A stretch of DNA of 38,454 nt. Source: a virus. The DNA is taken from positions 1 to 38,454 of IMG/VR virus record IMGVR_UViG_3300047444_000171. One strand, written 5' to 3'. The notes under the pieces were generated by a model. The model saw nothing but the letters and a program-made list of their open reading frames with translations. It did no database searches and was not told where the DNA came from. Shown in pieces: positions 15,749 to 23,823 of this stretch. The position numbers and the translations under genes were made by a program. The number at the start of each line of letters is the position of its first letter. The first letter of the stretch is position 1.

Positions 15749-16138
15749 TCAGGAGACCGGATGGAAATACATCTGGTAGGTAGCGCCGCAACGGCGCAGA
15801 CGGATGTTCTCGTAGGGTCGCCACTGCGGCGCGGACACGGTGGCGACCAGCCCGAACACGGCCGAGGCGGTGGACGTGCCGCGCAGCTGGATCACCAGGT
15901 CGTCGCGAACCTGCCGCGCCAGCATCGACGCGTCCGCGCGGGTCGCCGCATACACATCGACATCGACCAGGGCGCGGTCCAGGCGGAACGTGTCGTCGTC
16001 GCCGCCGACCCGCTGGACCTGCACCACCGGCAGAACGCTGTCCAGTTCGGCCGGCAGTTCGGTCAGCACCCGCACCGAGCTGCCCAGTTGGCCGCTCAGC
16101 CACGTGACCAGTTCGATCTCAACATCAGGCCAGATCAT
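15749..16138 (-). CDS. Tail terminator / tail completion protein
   Basis: A 129-residue protein starting MIWPDVEIELVTWLSGQLG. It has the alternating helix and strand plan of the gpU/gp17-like tail terminator family: an N-terminal helix, then PVVQVQRVGGDDD and the strand VDVDVYAATRADA followed by a helix. The final gene before the tail tube is where this family sits in siphovirus operons. It should cap the tail tube and join it to the head. The ATG overlaps the preceding stop as ATGA, indicating coupled translation. There is no recognisable enzymatic motif. Confidence 0.75.
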   Translation of the reverse strand: MIWPDVEIELVTWLSGQLGSSVRVLTELPAELDSVLPVVQVQRVGGDDDTFRLDRALVDVDVYAATRADASMLARQVRDDLVIQLRGTSTASAVFGLVATVSAPQWRPYENIRLRRCGATYQMYFHPVS

Positions 16139-16467
16139 CCGCGGCCCGCTGCCTGCGCGGCCCGCAGCATGACGTGGTGGGGGCGGACCCGCTCGGTGCC
16201 GTACTCCACCCAGCGGGCGTAGTAGGCAGTATTGATGGCCGTCGCGGTTGCCCGGTTACGTCGCACTCCACCGCGCCGAGTAGATGTAACGATCACGGAG
16301 GCCCGGTAGAAGCCGGGGTGGGGGTCGCCAGGCGGTACGCCCTCCGGGGCGATGCCTTCGGCGACTGATTTGATGATGTTGGCGCGGCGTACCATCTCCG
16401 CCTCGATCATCTCCGAGCGCAGCAGCTCGCCCACACCACGCCGGGACATTTTGAACCGTGCCGCCAT
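16135..16467 (-). CDS. HK97 gp10-like connector protein
   Basis: A 110-residue basic protein with a helical N-terminal half (about 10-45, ELLRSEMIEAEMVRRANII) and the segment YYARWVEYGTERVRPHHVML near the C-terminus. The pattern WVEYGT plus R/P-H is the hallmark of the HK97 gp10-like (minor tail/neck) family. It sits between the head closure and tail terminator genes, as in HK97-type operons, and probably helps form the neck. ATG at 16467 has AGGAGG six bases upstream. Confidence 0.82.
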   Translation of the reverse strand: MAARFKMSRRGVGELLRSEMIEAEMVRRANIIKSVAEGIAPEGVPPGDPHPGFYRASVIVTSTRRGGVRRNRATATAINTAYYARWVEYGTERVRPHHVMLRAAQAAGRG

Positions 16468-16476
16468 GCCAGCCTC

Positions 16477-16830
16477 CTACCCGGTGACCAAAGCCAGAGC
16501 AGCAACTACCGGGCCGGTCGAACCCGTGAACGGCGACCGGAACGCGCCTGCTTGACCGTCGACCTCGTACAAGACGCCGGCCACACGCACCCGGTCGGTG
16601 GCCCGGATGTCGGTGCCTGCCGGGGCGTACAGCGTCAGCCCGACGATGACCGTGTCCCGGCCTTGCACAATTTCGGTACTGCCGGTCCCCGTACCGCCCC
16701 GCGGTGCGATCCCGCAGCCAGAAACCGTGACCTCGACGGGCGAGCCCGCTACATCGTTGCCGTAGGCGTCACGCGTCGGCGGGCCAGGGCGCACAATCGT
16801 GACGGTATCCCCGTTAGCCGGCGCGTACAC
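16477..16830 (-). CDS. Head closure / head-tail stopper protein
   Basis: A 117-residue beta-rich protein starting MYAPANGDTVTIVRPGPPTRD. The YGNDVAGSPVEVTVSGCGIAP segment and the later GTDIRATDRVRVAGVLYEVDG match the small beta-barrel stoppers of the SPP1 gp16 / HK97 type that seal the portal after packaging. GTG start at 16830 has GGAGG six bases upstream. The start overlaps the end of the GT4 gene by 17 bases. Position after the adaptor and before the gp10-like protein fits the connector order. Confidence 0.75.
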   Translation of the reverse strand: MYAPANGDTVTIVRPGPPTRDAYGNDVAGSPVEVTVSGCGIAPRGGTGTGSTEIVQGRDTVIVGLTLYAPAGTDIRATDRVRVAGVLYEVDGQAGAFRSPFTGSTGPVVAALALVTG

Positions 16831-17818
16831 GGCCGACCTCCTCTATCGACTCGCACCACGCCGCCAGGTCGGCGACAGGGTCCAGTTGCCTGGAGCGCAT
16901 GCGGGCTTTGCGGGCCGCAGCCCGATAGGCGACCGGGCCGTCCAGCGTCTCGATCGCCGCCTGCCACGCCTCGGTGTCGCCGCGGTCCACGAAGATCCCC
17001 GCACCGGCGAGGGACTCCCGTAGGCCGTCCGTCGGGTGTGCGATGACGGGGATGCCCGACGCCATGGCCTCCACACCGACACGGCCCCAGGATTCGTAGT
17101 CGGAGGGCATCAGCAGGATGCGAGTGCGGGCATAGACCTCGTCGCGCATCCGCTGGCCGCTCATGTGGTCGAGGACCAGCACGTTGTCGAGGTCGGGCGG
17201 CTGCTGCTCGCCGTAACCGCCGCGCACGGCCAGGAACTTGCGGTCCGGCATCCGCTTTGCGAGCTCTCCCAGCACCCCGATTCCCTTGGTGGCTGTGCAG
17301 TTGACCAGAGTGATGCAGTCGCCGGGCTTCGTCGCATAGTCCGCGGCGTGTACCGGCGGACGGACCACCAATAGCCGGTCCGGGCGCACCGGGGCAGACG
17401 CGAACGCGGTCTCGGCTTCGGCGCGCATCCACTCACTGTTGACCACGGCCAGCGCCGTCGACCCGGTAACCAGGGGCTCCCAGGTGAGGTCGAACGTGTT
17501 GTGGCACACGACAACGAGAGGCACCCCGTGCCCGCGTGCCAGATCTGCCGCCAGTGGCACGTTCTCCAGGTGGCTGACCATCACGTGCGCGCGGGCCACC
17601 GCCAGCGTGAAATCCTGGCCGGCCGCCTCCGGGATGACGCGGACCCCGTCGAGTTCATAGGGCTCTGTGCGCTCCGACCAGGTCGACAGCCACACCGTCG
17701 CTCGATGTCCACGTACCGCGAGGGCGCGCAGCATCTCGTGCAGCGCCCACTCGGCGCCTGCGTTGTGATCCGGCGGGTAGGCGTGGACTCGCGCCACGAC
17801 GTCCAGTGGCCCGGTCAC
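16814..17818 (-). CDS. GT4-type glycosyltransferase, copy B
   Basis: A 334-residue GT-B fold glycosyltransferase. The N-terminal lobe (about 1-165) starts VVARVHAYPPDHNAGAEW and includes MVSHLENVPLA. The C-terminal lobe (about 170-334) has the nucleotide-sugar signature YESWGRVGVEAMASGIPVI, an EX7E motif, and HPTDGLRESL. The enzyme would move a sugar from an activated donor to an unknown acceptor. The gene lies inside the head-tail connector cluster. It starts GTG, overlapping the adaptor stop as GTGA, and overlaps the stopper gene by 17 bases. It is clearly homologous to the copy at 18425-19438. The likely acceptor is a virion protein; this is inference. Confidence 0.88.
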   Translation of the reverse strand: MTGPLDVVARVHAYPPDHNAGAEWALHEMLRALAVRGHRATVWLSTWSERTEPYELDGVRVIPEAAGQDFTLAVARAHVMVSHLENVPLAADLARGHGVPLVVVCHNTFDLTWEPLVTGSTALAVVNSEWMRAEAETAFASAPVRPDRLLVVRPPVHAADYATKPGDCITLVNCTATKGIGVLGELAKRMPDRKFLAVRGGYGEQQPPDLDNVLVLDHMSGQRMRDEVYARTRILLMPSDYESWGRVGVEAMASGIPVIAHPTDGLRESLAGAGIFVDRGDTEAWQAAIETLDGPVAYRAAARKARMRSRQLDPVADLAAWCESIEEVGRVRAG

Positions 17819-18441
17819 CGGAACCTCACCATGCTCATGCCCTGCTTGCGCCGGTAGCGGGCCAGGATCTGCCGGTCGGCCTCGGTCAGCATGACGCCGG
17901 TGCCCACGCCGGTACCGTCCGTGCGGTAGCTGTAGGGGCCGATCGTCTCGCCGGTCACGCCGCCCGCCATGGTCGGCGCGGTCAGCGTCCGCAGCACCAC
18001 CGCCGCGACCACCGCCATGACGTCAGAAGGAACGTCGGCGGCACCGTGGCTGTAGGTGACGCGGTAGGTGTTGGGGTAGGCGACGACATCGTCCTCGTAC
18101 CAGAGCTCCGGCAGGTTGACGACCGGGCTGTTGGGGGCGGTGCGGATGGTGTCCAGGCCGTCCCACTGCCAGCCGACGACCGGAATATCGGGCGCGCCCC
18201 CGGCTCCGATCGCCACCACCGCCGTCACGTCGATCACCGGCCGTTGCGGCAGACGGATTTCGCCCTGCTGGCCGCGTACCACGATCGTGTCGTGGTCGAC
18301 GCGCTGGAAGTCCTGCCGGGTGTAGGCGCGGACCAGGGCGGACGCGTCGGCCAGCAGGGCCGTCGCGCGGTCTGCTTCCGGGCCGGTCAAGGGCCGTCCG
18401 AGGCGGGCCTCCACCGCGGTGAGATCAGCAAGGGCGTCCAC
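17815..18441 (-). CDS. Head-tail adaptor protein
   Basis: A 208-residue protein. GTG at 18441 is chosen since it overlaps the previous glycosyltransferase by 17 bases, the same geometry as the second glycosyltransferase pair. The sequence starts MDALADLTAVEARLGRPLTG and continues with a helical stretch ATALLADASALVRAYTRQDF, typical of HK97 gp6-like adaptors that bind the portal. A small beta insert (about 70-140) follows, then helices to the C-terminus. It should form the ring between portal and stopper. Position is right for the family. Confidence 0.82.
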   Translation of the reverse strand: MDALADLTAVEARLGRPLTGPEADRATALLADASALVRAYTRQDFQRVDHDTIVVRGQQGEIRLPQRPVIDVTAVVAIGAGGAPDIPVVGWQWDGLDTIRTAPNSPVVNLPELWYEDDVVAYPNTYRVTYSHGAADVPSDVMAVVAAVVLRTLTAPTMAGGVTGETIGPYSYRTDGTGVGTGVMLTEADRQILARYRRKQGMSMVRFR

Positions 18442-19438
18442 GTTGCACCACCCTCTCCATCGCCGTGCACCACGCGTCGAGATCGGCGCCCGGATCAAGT
18501 TCTACCGCCCGCTCGGCGGCGGCTCGGGAGGCAGCCGGATAGATCTTGGGTGAGGACAGGCGGCGGACTGCGGCCTCCCAGGCGTCGAGGTCGTCGCGGT
18601 CCGCGAACGTCCCCGCACCAGCGAGGGACTCCATCAACCCGGGTGTCGGATGGGCGATCACGGGGATGCCCGAGCACATCGCCTCGACAGCCACGCGCCC
18701 ATAGGACTCGTACACCGACGGCGCCAAGAGCACTCTGGTGCGCCCGTAGACGAGCTTGGCCATGTCGCCGCCGGGCGTGTGCTCGACGATCTCGACGTTC
18801 GGCAGATCGTCGCGGATGATCTGGGTGCCGTAGCCGCCGACCACTCCGAGGAAGCGCTGCCGCGGCATGCGTTCGGCCAGGGCGTAGAAGACGCGGGCGC
18901 CTTTCTCCTCGGTCAGGTTGATCAGGGTGATGTGATTGCCGCGCGCCGCCCGGTAGTCCTCCACGCGGACCGGAGGCCGCACCACAATGCCGGGCGGCCG
19001 ATTCCGGTTCGGCTCATGGAACGCCCACCACTCCTCGACGTCCCGCCGCATCCACGCCGTGTTGTACACGACCAGCCCCGGGGAACCCTTGGCCAGCCAT
19101 TCCTTCGTGAAGTCAAAGGTGTTGTGCAGCAGATGCACCACGGGGATCCGGTTCAGCTCCCCCAGGACCGACGCCCGCGGGGTGTTCTCCAGATGGGTCA
19201 CGATCACATCGGCGCGACCCTCACCGCGCATCCACCGGCCCGGATCGCCCTTGTCCCGGTACGGATGCACCTGCACACCGTCCAAGTCGTAGCCGAGCCG
19301 GACACCATCCGGCCTCGACAGCAGCACATCCACCCCATGGCCGCGGGCCGCAAGTTCCCGCAGCAGGCCGTGCGCAGCCCACTCCGCCCCTGCATTGTGG
19401 GATGGCGGATAGGCGTGGAACATCGCCAGGACGCGCAC
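18425..19438 (-). CDS. GT4-type glycosyltransferase, copy A
   Basis: A 337-residue GT-B glycosyltransferase. The GTG at 19438 is preferred because GGAG lies six bases upstream; a GTG seven codons earlier lacks a site. Motifs parallel those of copy B: FHAYPPSHNAGAEW at the start, VTHLENTP, LLHNTFDFTKEW, an EX7E motif in YESYGRVAVEAMCSGIPVI, and HPTPGLMESL. It sits immediately after the major capsid gene and before the adaptor. The two copies are paralogues separated only by the adaptor gene. A donor sugar cannot be told from sequence. Capsid or connector glycosylation is the most economical reading. Confidence 0.87.
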   Translation of the reverse strand: MRVLAMFHAYPPSHNAGAEWAAHGLLRELAARGHGVDVLLSRPDGVRLGYDLDGVQVHPYRDKGDPGRWMRGEGRADVIVTHLENTPRASVLGELNRIPVVHLLHNTFDFTKEWLAKGSPGLVVYNTAWMRRDVEEWWAFHEPNRNRPPGIVVRPPVRVEDYRAARGNHITLINLTEEKGARVFYALAERMPRQRFLGVVGGYGTQIIRDDLPNVEIVEHTPGGDMAKLVYGRTRVLLAPSVYESYGRVAVEAMCSGIPVIAHPTPGLMESLAGAGTFADRDDLDAWEAAVRRLSSPKIYPAASRAAAERAVELDPGADLDAWCTAMERVVQRGRPC

Positions 19439-19458
19439 AGGGGGCTCCGATCTGCCCA

Positions 19459-19499
19459 CAGGCGGCAGCCGTCAACAGGGGTGTTGTGGCTGCCGCCTG
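19459..19499 (-). terminator. Long hairpin after the major capsid gene
   Basis: A perfect 12-bp stem, CAGGCGGCAGCC (19459-19470) with GGCTGCCGCCTG (19488-19499), encloses a 17-base loop in which AACA and TGTT pair again. It begins nine bases past the capsid stop. There is no U-run, so it may act as a partial terminator or RNA stabiliser that raises capsid expression over the downstream glycosyltransferase. Confidence 0.65.
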
Positions 19500-19507
19500 C
19501 GCCGGCG

Positions 19508-20458
19508 CTACGACAGGTGGGTGGAGGCCTGGACCACGCCGAACGGCGAACGGGTCGCCGAGTCGGAGTTGAGGCGGGTCGCCGGGTTGGCGGTGGCGAA
19601 CGCCACGCGCATGACGACGCGCATCGCCACCGAGTCCTGCTGCATCAGGTTCAGGATGACCTTGCCGGAGTCGTCCGAGATGACACCCTCGGTGAACATC
19701 TTGAAGCTGATGTCCTGCCGCAGGCCGATGATCGCCTTCGACCAGTCGCCCATGATGAGCTCGGCCTCAGTCGCCGACCACGCCCCGTTCGTCAGCTCCG
19801 ACATCGGATAGCCGTACAGCGTCCCGCCGGGCGTGCCCTGCAGGTTCGGCTGGTAGATCGGCACGCCCTGGGCAGAGCGGATGGCGTTGAGCCTCCACGT
19901 CAGCCCCGGACGGGACACGAACCCGTTGATCGCGAACCCGTCCTGGGAGACCTTCTCCGCACACGACGACACGTCGACAGCAAGGTCCGCGCCCGTACCG
20001 GCCACAACGACGTTGCCCGCCGCGACAGCCGTCTGGTAGATCGCGGTCGGCCAGGTCGACGGCTTGTCCGTGCCGAACAGGCCCGCGCCGTCGATCTTCC
20101 CGCCGATGGCCTCGACCAGCCGGGGACGGACCTGGTCCCAGATCGGCATCTGCGCGTCGTCCAGGTAAGCCTCGGGGATCGGGACGATCGCCGCGATCTC
20201 CTCAACGATCAGGTCGACGTTCTTCCAGTCCTGTGACGTGGTCTGCTTCAGCCCGGTGTCGCCGCCCACGAAGTAGGCGAGCGGCATGACGTCGAGGACC
20301 GGCTGCCGCTGGGTCTTCGTGGACAGCGGAATCTGCTTGGCCCGGGTCAGGAGCGCCGACATCGACGGCAGCTCCTGGATGATCTCGGCCGAGACCGGGG
20401 TCGGTACCAGCGGGTCATTCGAAGCGTCCCGGCTGATGAGAGAGTTGTACGTGGCCAC
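19508..20458 (-). CDS. Major capsid protein, HK97 fold
   Basis: A 316-residue protein starting MATYNSLISRDASNDPLVPT. The GTG at 20458 has AAGGAG six bases upstream. The sequence carries the HK97-type plan: an N-arm, the E-loop and spine helix region (about 30-110, VLDVMPLAYFVGGDTGLKQT and VDLIVEEIAAIVPIPEAYLD), the P-domain helix around QVRPRLVEAIGGKIDGAGLF, and the A-domain with GVPIYQPNLQGTPGGTLYGY. There is no large N-terminal delta domain, in line with the separate scaffold. Copy number should be very high, and its gene is flanked by hairpins. No protease gene was found beside it. Confidence 0.92.
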   Translation of the reverse strand: MATYNSLISRDASNDPLVPTPVSAEIIQELPSMSALLTRAKQIPLSTKTQRQPVLDVMPLAYFVGGDTGLKQTTSQDWKNVDLIVEEIAAIVPIPEAYLDDAQMPIWDQVRPRLVEAIGGKIDGAGLFGTDKPSTWPTAIYQTAVAAGNVVVAGTGADLAVDVSSCAEKVSQDGFAINGFVSRPGLTWRLNAIRSAQGVPIYQPNLQGTPGGTLYGYPMSELTNGAWSATEAELIMGDWSKAIIGLRQDISFKMFTEGVISDDSGKVILNLMQQDSVAMRVVMRVAFATANPATRLNSDSATRSPFGVVQASTHLS

Positions 20459-20532
20459 GGGGTCTCCTTCCAAAGGTGCAGCGACCCCGGCCCCGTGACA
20501 TGGGTGATTCCGGTGCTGCGATCAGGGGTGAG

Positions 20533-21186
20533 TCAGGGAGTGCGGCCGGACATACGCCGGATCCACTGATCCGGCGTCCCCGCCGCGCTACTCGAAGCAG
20601 GCGCCGCACCCGGAGTGAGCGCCTCAACCGGGCGCTGCACGGCCGGAGCCGGCGCAGGCGCGGCCGCCTTCAGGCGCTCGGCCAGCAGCTCGGCACGTGC
20701 CGCGATCTCCTCGTCCGTACCGGCACCGAGCAGGTCAATCAGCTCCGGCGGAATGTTGTGCGTCGCCGCAGCCAGCAGCCGTGCATTCGTCGACCGCAGA
20801 TCCGCGAGCTGCTGCTCGTAGGTCTGGGCGCGCTCGGTCTGCTTCTGCAGCTCGCTCTTCTGCGCGTCCTCGAACTCCACGTGCTTCCGGGCCGCCTGCC
20901 GCAACTGCTCAATCTCGTCCATCGACTTGAAACCGAGCGCGGACAGCTGGCCCTTCTCATGCTTCCTAGCCAGGGACTTCCACTTGCTGGCCTCGGCCTC
21001 CCAGTCGGTCGGCTCCGGCTCACCGGCCGCAGCCTGCTGCCCTGCCGAAGCAGAAGCCGAAGGGGCGGGAGGCTGGGTCTTGTTGAGGAACTGGCCTGCG
21101 GCAACCGCGTCGGCCAGCTGCTGCTGCGCCTGCGCGTCACCGCCATCGGACGGCTGGATAGCCGCCTCTGCGGAAGATTCGGACAT
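20533..21186 (-). CDS. Capsid scaffolding protein
   Basis: A 217-residue protein, directly before the major capsid gene. It has an Ala/Gln/Pro-rich disordered N-terminus, a coiled-coil core (about residues 60-140, DWEAEASKWKSLARKHEKGQ through LRSTNARLLAA), then a C-terminal Ala/Pro-rich linker ending IRRMSGRTP. This low-complexity, charged, helical plan and the position fit scaffolds of HK97-type phages. The basic C-terminus may contact the capsid protein. ATG at 21186 has GGGAG upstream. A strong terminator precedes it. Confidence 0.85.
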   Translation of the reverse strand: MSESSAEAAIQPSDGGDAQAQQQLADAVAAGQFLNKTQPPAPSASASAGQQAAAGEPEPTDWEAEASKWKSLARKHEKGQLSALGFKSMDEIEQLRQAARKHVEFEDAQKSELQKQTERAQTYEQQLADLRSTNARLLAAATHNIPPELIDLLGAGTDEEIAARAELLAERLKAAAPAPAPAVQRPVEALTPGAAPASSSAAGTPDQWIRRMSGRTP

Positions 21187-21246
21187 GGTGGTGACTCCCG
21201 TGTCGGGGTCGCACGCAGCCCTGTCGGGCAGCGCGAAACGGGCATG

Positions 21247-21275
21247 AAAAAAGCGCCCACCATGCCGGCGAGCGC
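21247..21275 (-). terminator. Rho-independent terminator before the scaffold-capsid genes
   Basis: On the minus strand GCGCTCGCC pairs with GGTGGGCGC (nine pairs, two G-U) around GGCAT and is followed by TTTTTT. It lies between the stop of the 87-residue gene (21332) and the scaffold start (21186), so the scaffold-capsid transcript is probably separated from the packaging operon. Confidence 0.8.
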
Positions 21276-21331
21276 ATCGGGGGCCACGGCGAGGGCTGCC
21301 ATGTCGGCAGGCCGCACGGACCCAGGGGGCG

Positions 21332-21595
21332 TCAGGACTTGAGGTTTCCCGTCGCGTCCCAGTTCGGGGGGATCAGGCTGGACAGGTTGAGCTCGGCGGC
21401 GCGCTTGATGATGAAGCGTCGCACCTGGGCCCGTGCGGCGTCCGTGTTGGGCCGCACCCGCCCCACCGCCAGGATCGCGTTCTGAAGATCCTGCCGGTTC
21501 TCGATCGGAAAGCGGCCCGGCGTATCACCGGGTGCGGGCATCGCCTTTCCCTGCTTGACGAGGTCGCGCATGTCCTGGGCGTTGGGCTGCGTCAT
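21332..21595 (-). CDS. Small capsid-associated protein
   Basis: An 87-residue basic protein with the segment GRFPIENRQDLQNAILAVGR, followed by RRFIIKRAAELNLSSLIPPNW. This is very like a conserved helical domain (DUF6582-like) found in head modules, where it occurs alone or fused to head maturation proteins. It sits between the MuF-type protein and the scaffold. ATG at 21595 follows GGGGAGGTG. The role is unknown; a link to capsid assembly is inferred from position and from the family. Confidence 0.62.
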   Translation of the reverse strand: MTQPNAQDMRDLVKQGKAMPAPGDTPGRFPIENRQDLQNAILAVGRVRPNTDAARAQVRRFIIKRAAELNLSSLIPPNWDATGNLKS

Positions 21596-21608
21596 GGTTC
21601 ACCTCCCC

Positions 21609-22394
21609 TCACTGCGGCCGATCCGGCGCCGTATATCCGGCCCGGCCTTCGGATTCCCACCAGCGGCGGAACGCGTTGACCGCATCTTTGCCGCCGGTGC
21701 CGCGGGTCTCGCGCCGCCAGTCCTCGTACAGCTTGTCGGCGAGGCCGACGAACGGCTCGTCGAGCGTGAACGCCGGCCAGGCCTGACAGCCGCAATGGTC
21801 GTGGTAGGTGTTGCCGCCCTGGCGCGGATCGCCCGCCGTCACAGCCGACTTGTACACCGGTCCGCGGGAGGCGAGCATGGCGCACCAGGCACACGGATCG
21901 GCATCCGTGACCCGCGACCAGCCGGTCGCCCGCTCGTCACGCCGGATCGACTCCTGCATGACATCCCGGCCGCCCTCCAACGCCAGATACGACGACGAGC
22001 CGGACATGCGCACCGCCGCCGCATCCACCGCCTGCTCCGGCGTTTTGCCCGCCGCGATGGACCTCTTGAACTCGACCGGGCCCGTCACGTCGAGCGAGGT
22101 CACCAGGCGCGCCCGGGTCAGTTGCGGCGGGTCGTCGGGAACGAACAGTCCGTCGGGCACACCTGCGTCGCGCCGCGCCTCCATGTAGAACTCGCGGGCC
22201 AGCTGCGCCGATTCGGCCCTGGCCTGCTGCACCCCCGAGCCGAGGACATCCCGCAAGGCGGGCCACGAGGCATCGACCCGGGCGGGATTCACCAGCAGCC
22301 GCCACGTCTGCACGATCTGCCGTATCAGGCGGGCCGAGATCAATGCCTGGCGGCGGCGGTACTCCATTGCCAGCCACGCCGCCCTGATGCCCAT
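21609..22394 (-). CDS. MuF-type minor head protein
   Basis: A 261-residue protein. The N-terminal 130 residues are helical. The C-terminal half has DADPCAWCAMLASRGPVY and NTYHDHCGCQAWP, the paired Cys/His clusters of the MuF / VG15 minor capsid family. Such proteins bind the portal on the inside of the head, and in some phages carry toxins or are ejected with DNA. No extra toxin domain is present here. The start follows the portal stop by one base (TGAGATG). The final segment, FRRWWESEGRAGY, is commonly seen at the end of actinophage versions. Confidence 0.87.
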   Translation of the reverse strand: MGIRAAWLAMEYRRRQALISARLIRQIVQTWRLLVNPARVDASWPALRDVLGSGVQQARAESAQLAREFYMEARRDAGVPDGLFVPDDPPQLTRARLVTSLDVTGPVEFKRSIAAGKTPEQAVDAAAVRMSGSSSYLALEGGRDVMQESIRRDERATGWSRVTDADPCAWCAMLASRGPVYKSAVTAGDPRQGGNTYHDHCGCQAWPAFTLDEPFVGLADKLYEDWRRETRGTGGKDAVNAFRRWWESEGRAGYTAPDRPQ

Positions 22395-22395
22395 C

Positions 22396-23808
22396 TCAGG
22401 CCGCCGTGGCGGGAGTCGGCGCGGTCGGTTCAGGGGGTGCAGCGACTGGGGACAACTGTGGGGACATCTGCTTGCCGATGATGTCGTTCATCCGGGCGAT
22501 GGCATCGCCCTCATGCGCGGCGAGCTTCCACCTCTCCACGTCCGTCTGCGTCACCCCGGGAATCTTCTCCCACAGCTCCTGCGGCGGCACCCCCAGCATC
22601 GTCACCAACTTGCCGAGCGCATCCACCGTCTGCGCCAGGGACCTGGCCGACGTGTCCCGCCACACGACCTGGGCGGCGATGTCCTGCCACGACGCGGAGT
22701 CGCCAGAGGCGAGAGCGGCCAAGCGCAGCGTCTGCTCCCACGCCTCCCCAAATAGAGCCTGCCGTTCCCCTGTCTTGCGGTCGAGGCCATCCCGCGCCGC
22801 CGCCAGTGCCTCGGCGGACAGATTCACCATGTGACCGAGCAAGTGATACGGCGGCACCTGCGACAGAGTCGCAATGTGCCGGACCGTCGCCTCGCGGGAG
22901 TCCAGGTAGCCCTTGAGGTCGGTCTGCCCGAACTCCCCGAATCGCGTGTCCGCGTCCTCCGCGACGAACAGGCCATCCACCCGGGAGCGGAACGGCTCGA
23001 TCGGATTTCCATCCTCATCCATCGGCGGGGCCATGCCCGTCACCCAGCGCTGCCGGAACGCCGCGTACTGCTGCGCCATCAGCAGGTTGAACGTCGTCAT
23101 GTTCAACTGGTCCTGGGCGTCGATCAGGGGCTCGACTTCGCCGATCACCCCGTCGCCGTCCAGGTCATCGGAGTTGATGAAGCGCACCACCGGGCAGACG
23201 CCGAGCTTGTGCTCCTGCACCGCATCCGGACCGTCCAGCCGCAAGGCCGAACCGTCCGCCGCCGCAGTCAGCGTGTACCGGGCCTGATCGTCATAGACCC
23301 GCACCACCCGCCGCTGCCCCTTCGCCGTATTCTCCAGCCGGTCCTCAACCGCCAGCACCGGCCACTCGTCATTGACCGGATCCGCGTACAGAGCAGTCAG
23401 ACGGCGCGGCGAAAACGGCGTGATCACCGGCACGGGACTGCCCGGCATCACCACCACATACGAAGCGCCATACGTCAGCGCCGCCCGGTGCACGCCGTGC
23501 TGGCGGGCATCCATCCGGTTCGCCTGCCACACCTTCCACGGCTCGGCATTATCATCACTGCCCGCCGGACGGTAGCCGTCGACGTACAGGTTCTGGGCGA
23601 CCACCGTCACGATCAGCGGCAGGATCGCGACTTTCGCCCGCTCGATCAGCCACCGGTACTCGGCCCGCGCACCCCGCGGCACGTACACGCTCGAATGCTT
23701 ACCGGACATGTAGTTCGCGATCCGCTCAAGGCGTTCCTGCTCCGACGCCCGCAGCTTCAGCAGACGGCCCGCAGTCGACACCGTCTCATCCGCACCCATC
23801 ACCGCCAC
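22396..23808 (-). CDS. Portal protein, SPP1 gp6-like
   Basis: A 470-residue protein starting with a GTG (MAVMGADETVSTAG) after GGAGG at ten bases; a later GTG or ATG within the first four codons is possible. Recognisable parts are ERIANYMSGKHSSVYVPRGA near the N-terminus, RAKVAILPLIVTVVAQNLYV, the beta-rich clip-wing segments, and VEPLIDAQDQLNMTTFNLLM, all typical of SPP1-type portals. The tail is disordered and Pro/Ala-rich. It forms the dodecameric ring at the head vertex, docking terminase during packaging and the adaptor afterwards. The gene order TerL-portal-MuF is standard. Confidence 0.92.
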   Translation of the reverse strand: MAVMGADETVSTAGRLLKLRASEQERLERIANYMSGKHSSVYVPRGARAEYRWLIERAKVAILPLIVTVVAQNLYVDGYRPAGSDDNAEPWKVWQANRMDARQHGVHRAALTYGASYVVVMPGSPVPVITPFSPRRLTALYADPVNDEWPVLAVEDRLENTAKGQRRVVRVYDDQARYTLTAAADGSALRLDGPDAVQEHKLGVCPVVRFINSDDLDGDGVIGEVEPLIDAQDQLNMTTFNLLMAQQYAAFRQRWVTGMAPPMDEDGNPIEPFRSRVDGLFVAEDADTRFGEFGQTDLKGYLDSREATVRHIATLSQVPPYHLLGHMVNLSAEALAAARDGLDRKTGERQALFGEAWEQTLRLAALASGDSASWQDIAAQVVWRDTSARSLAQTVDALGKLVTMLGVPPQELWEKIPGVTQTDVERWKLAAHEGDAIARMNDIIGKQMSPQLSPVAAPPEPTAPTPATAA

Positions 23809-23823
23809 GCGCCGCCCACCTCC

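Noticed and set aside
14333-16222. A 629-residue plus-strand frame opposite tail chaperone, tail tube and tail terminator genes.
   Set aside because: Shadow frame in GC-rich coding DNA; all three real genes lie on the other strand.
18650-20236. A 528-residue plus-strand frame opposite glycosyltransferase A and the capsid gene.
   Set aside because: His/Arg/Pro-rich antisense frame with no domain and no ribosome site.
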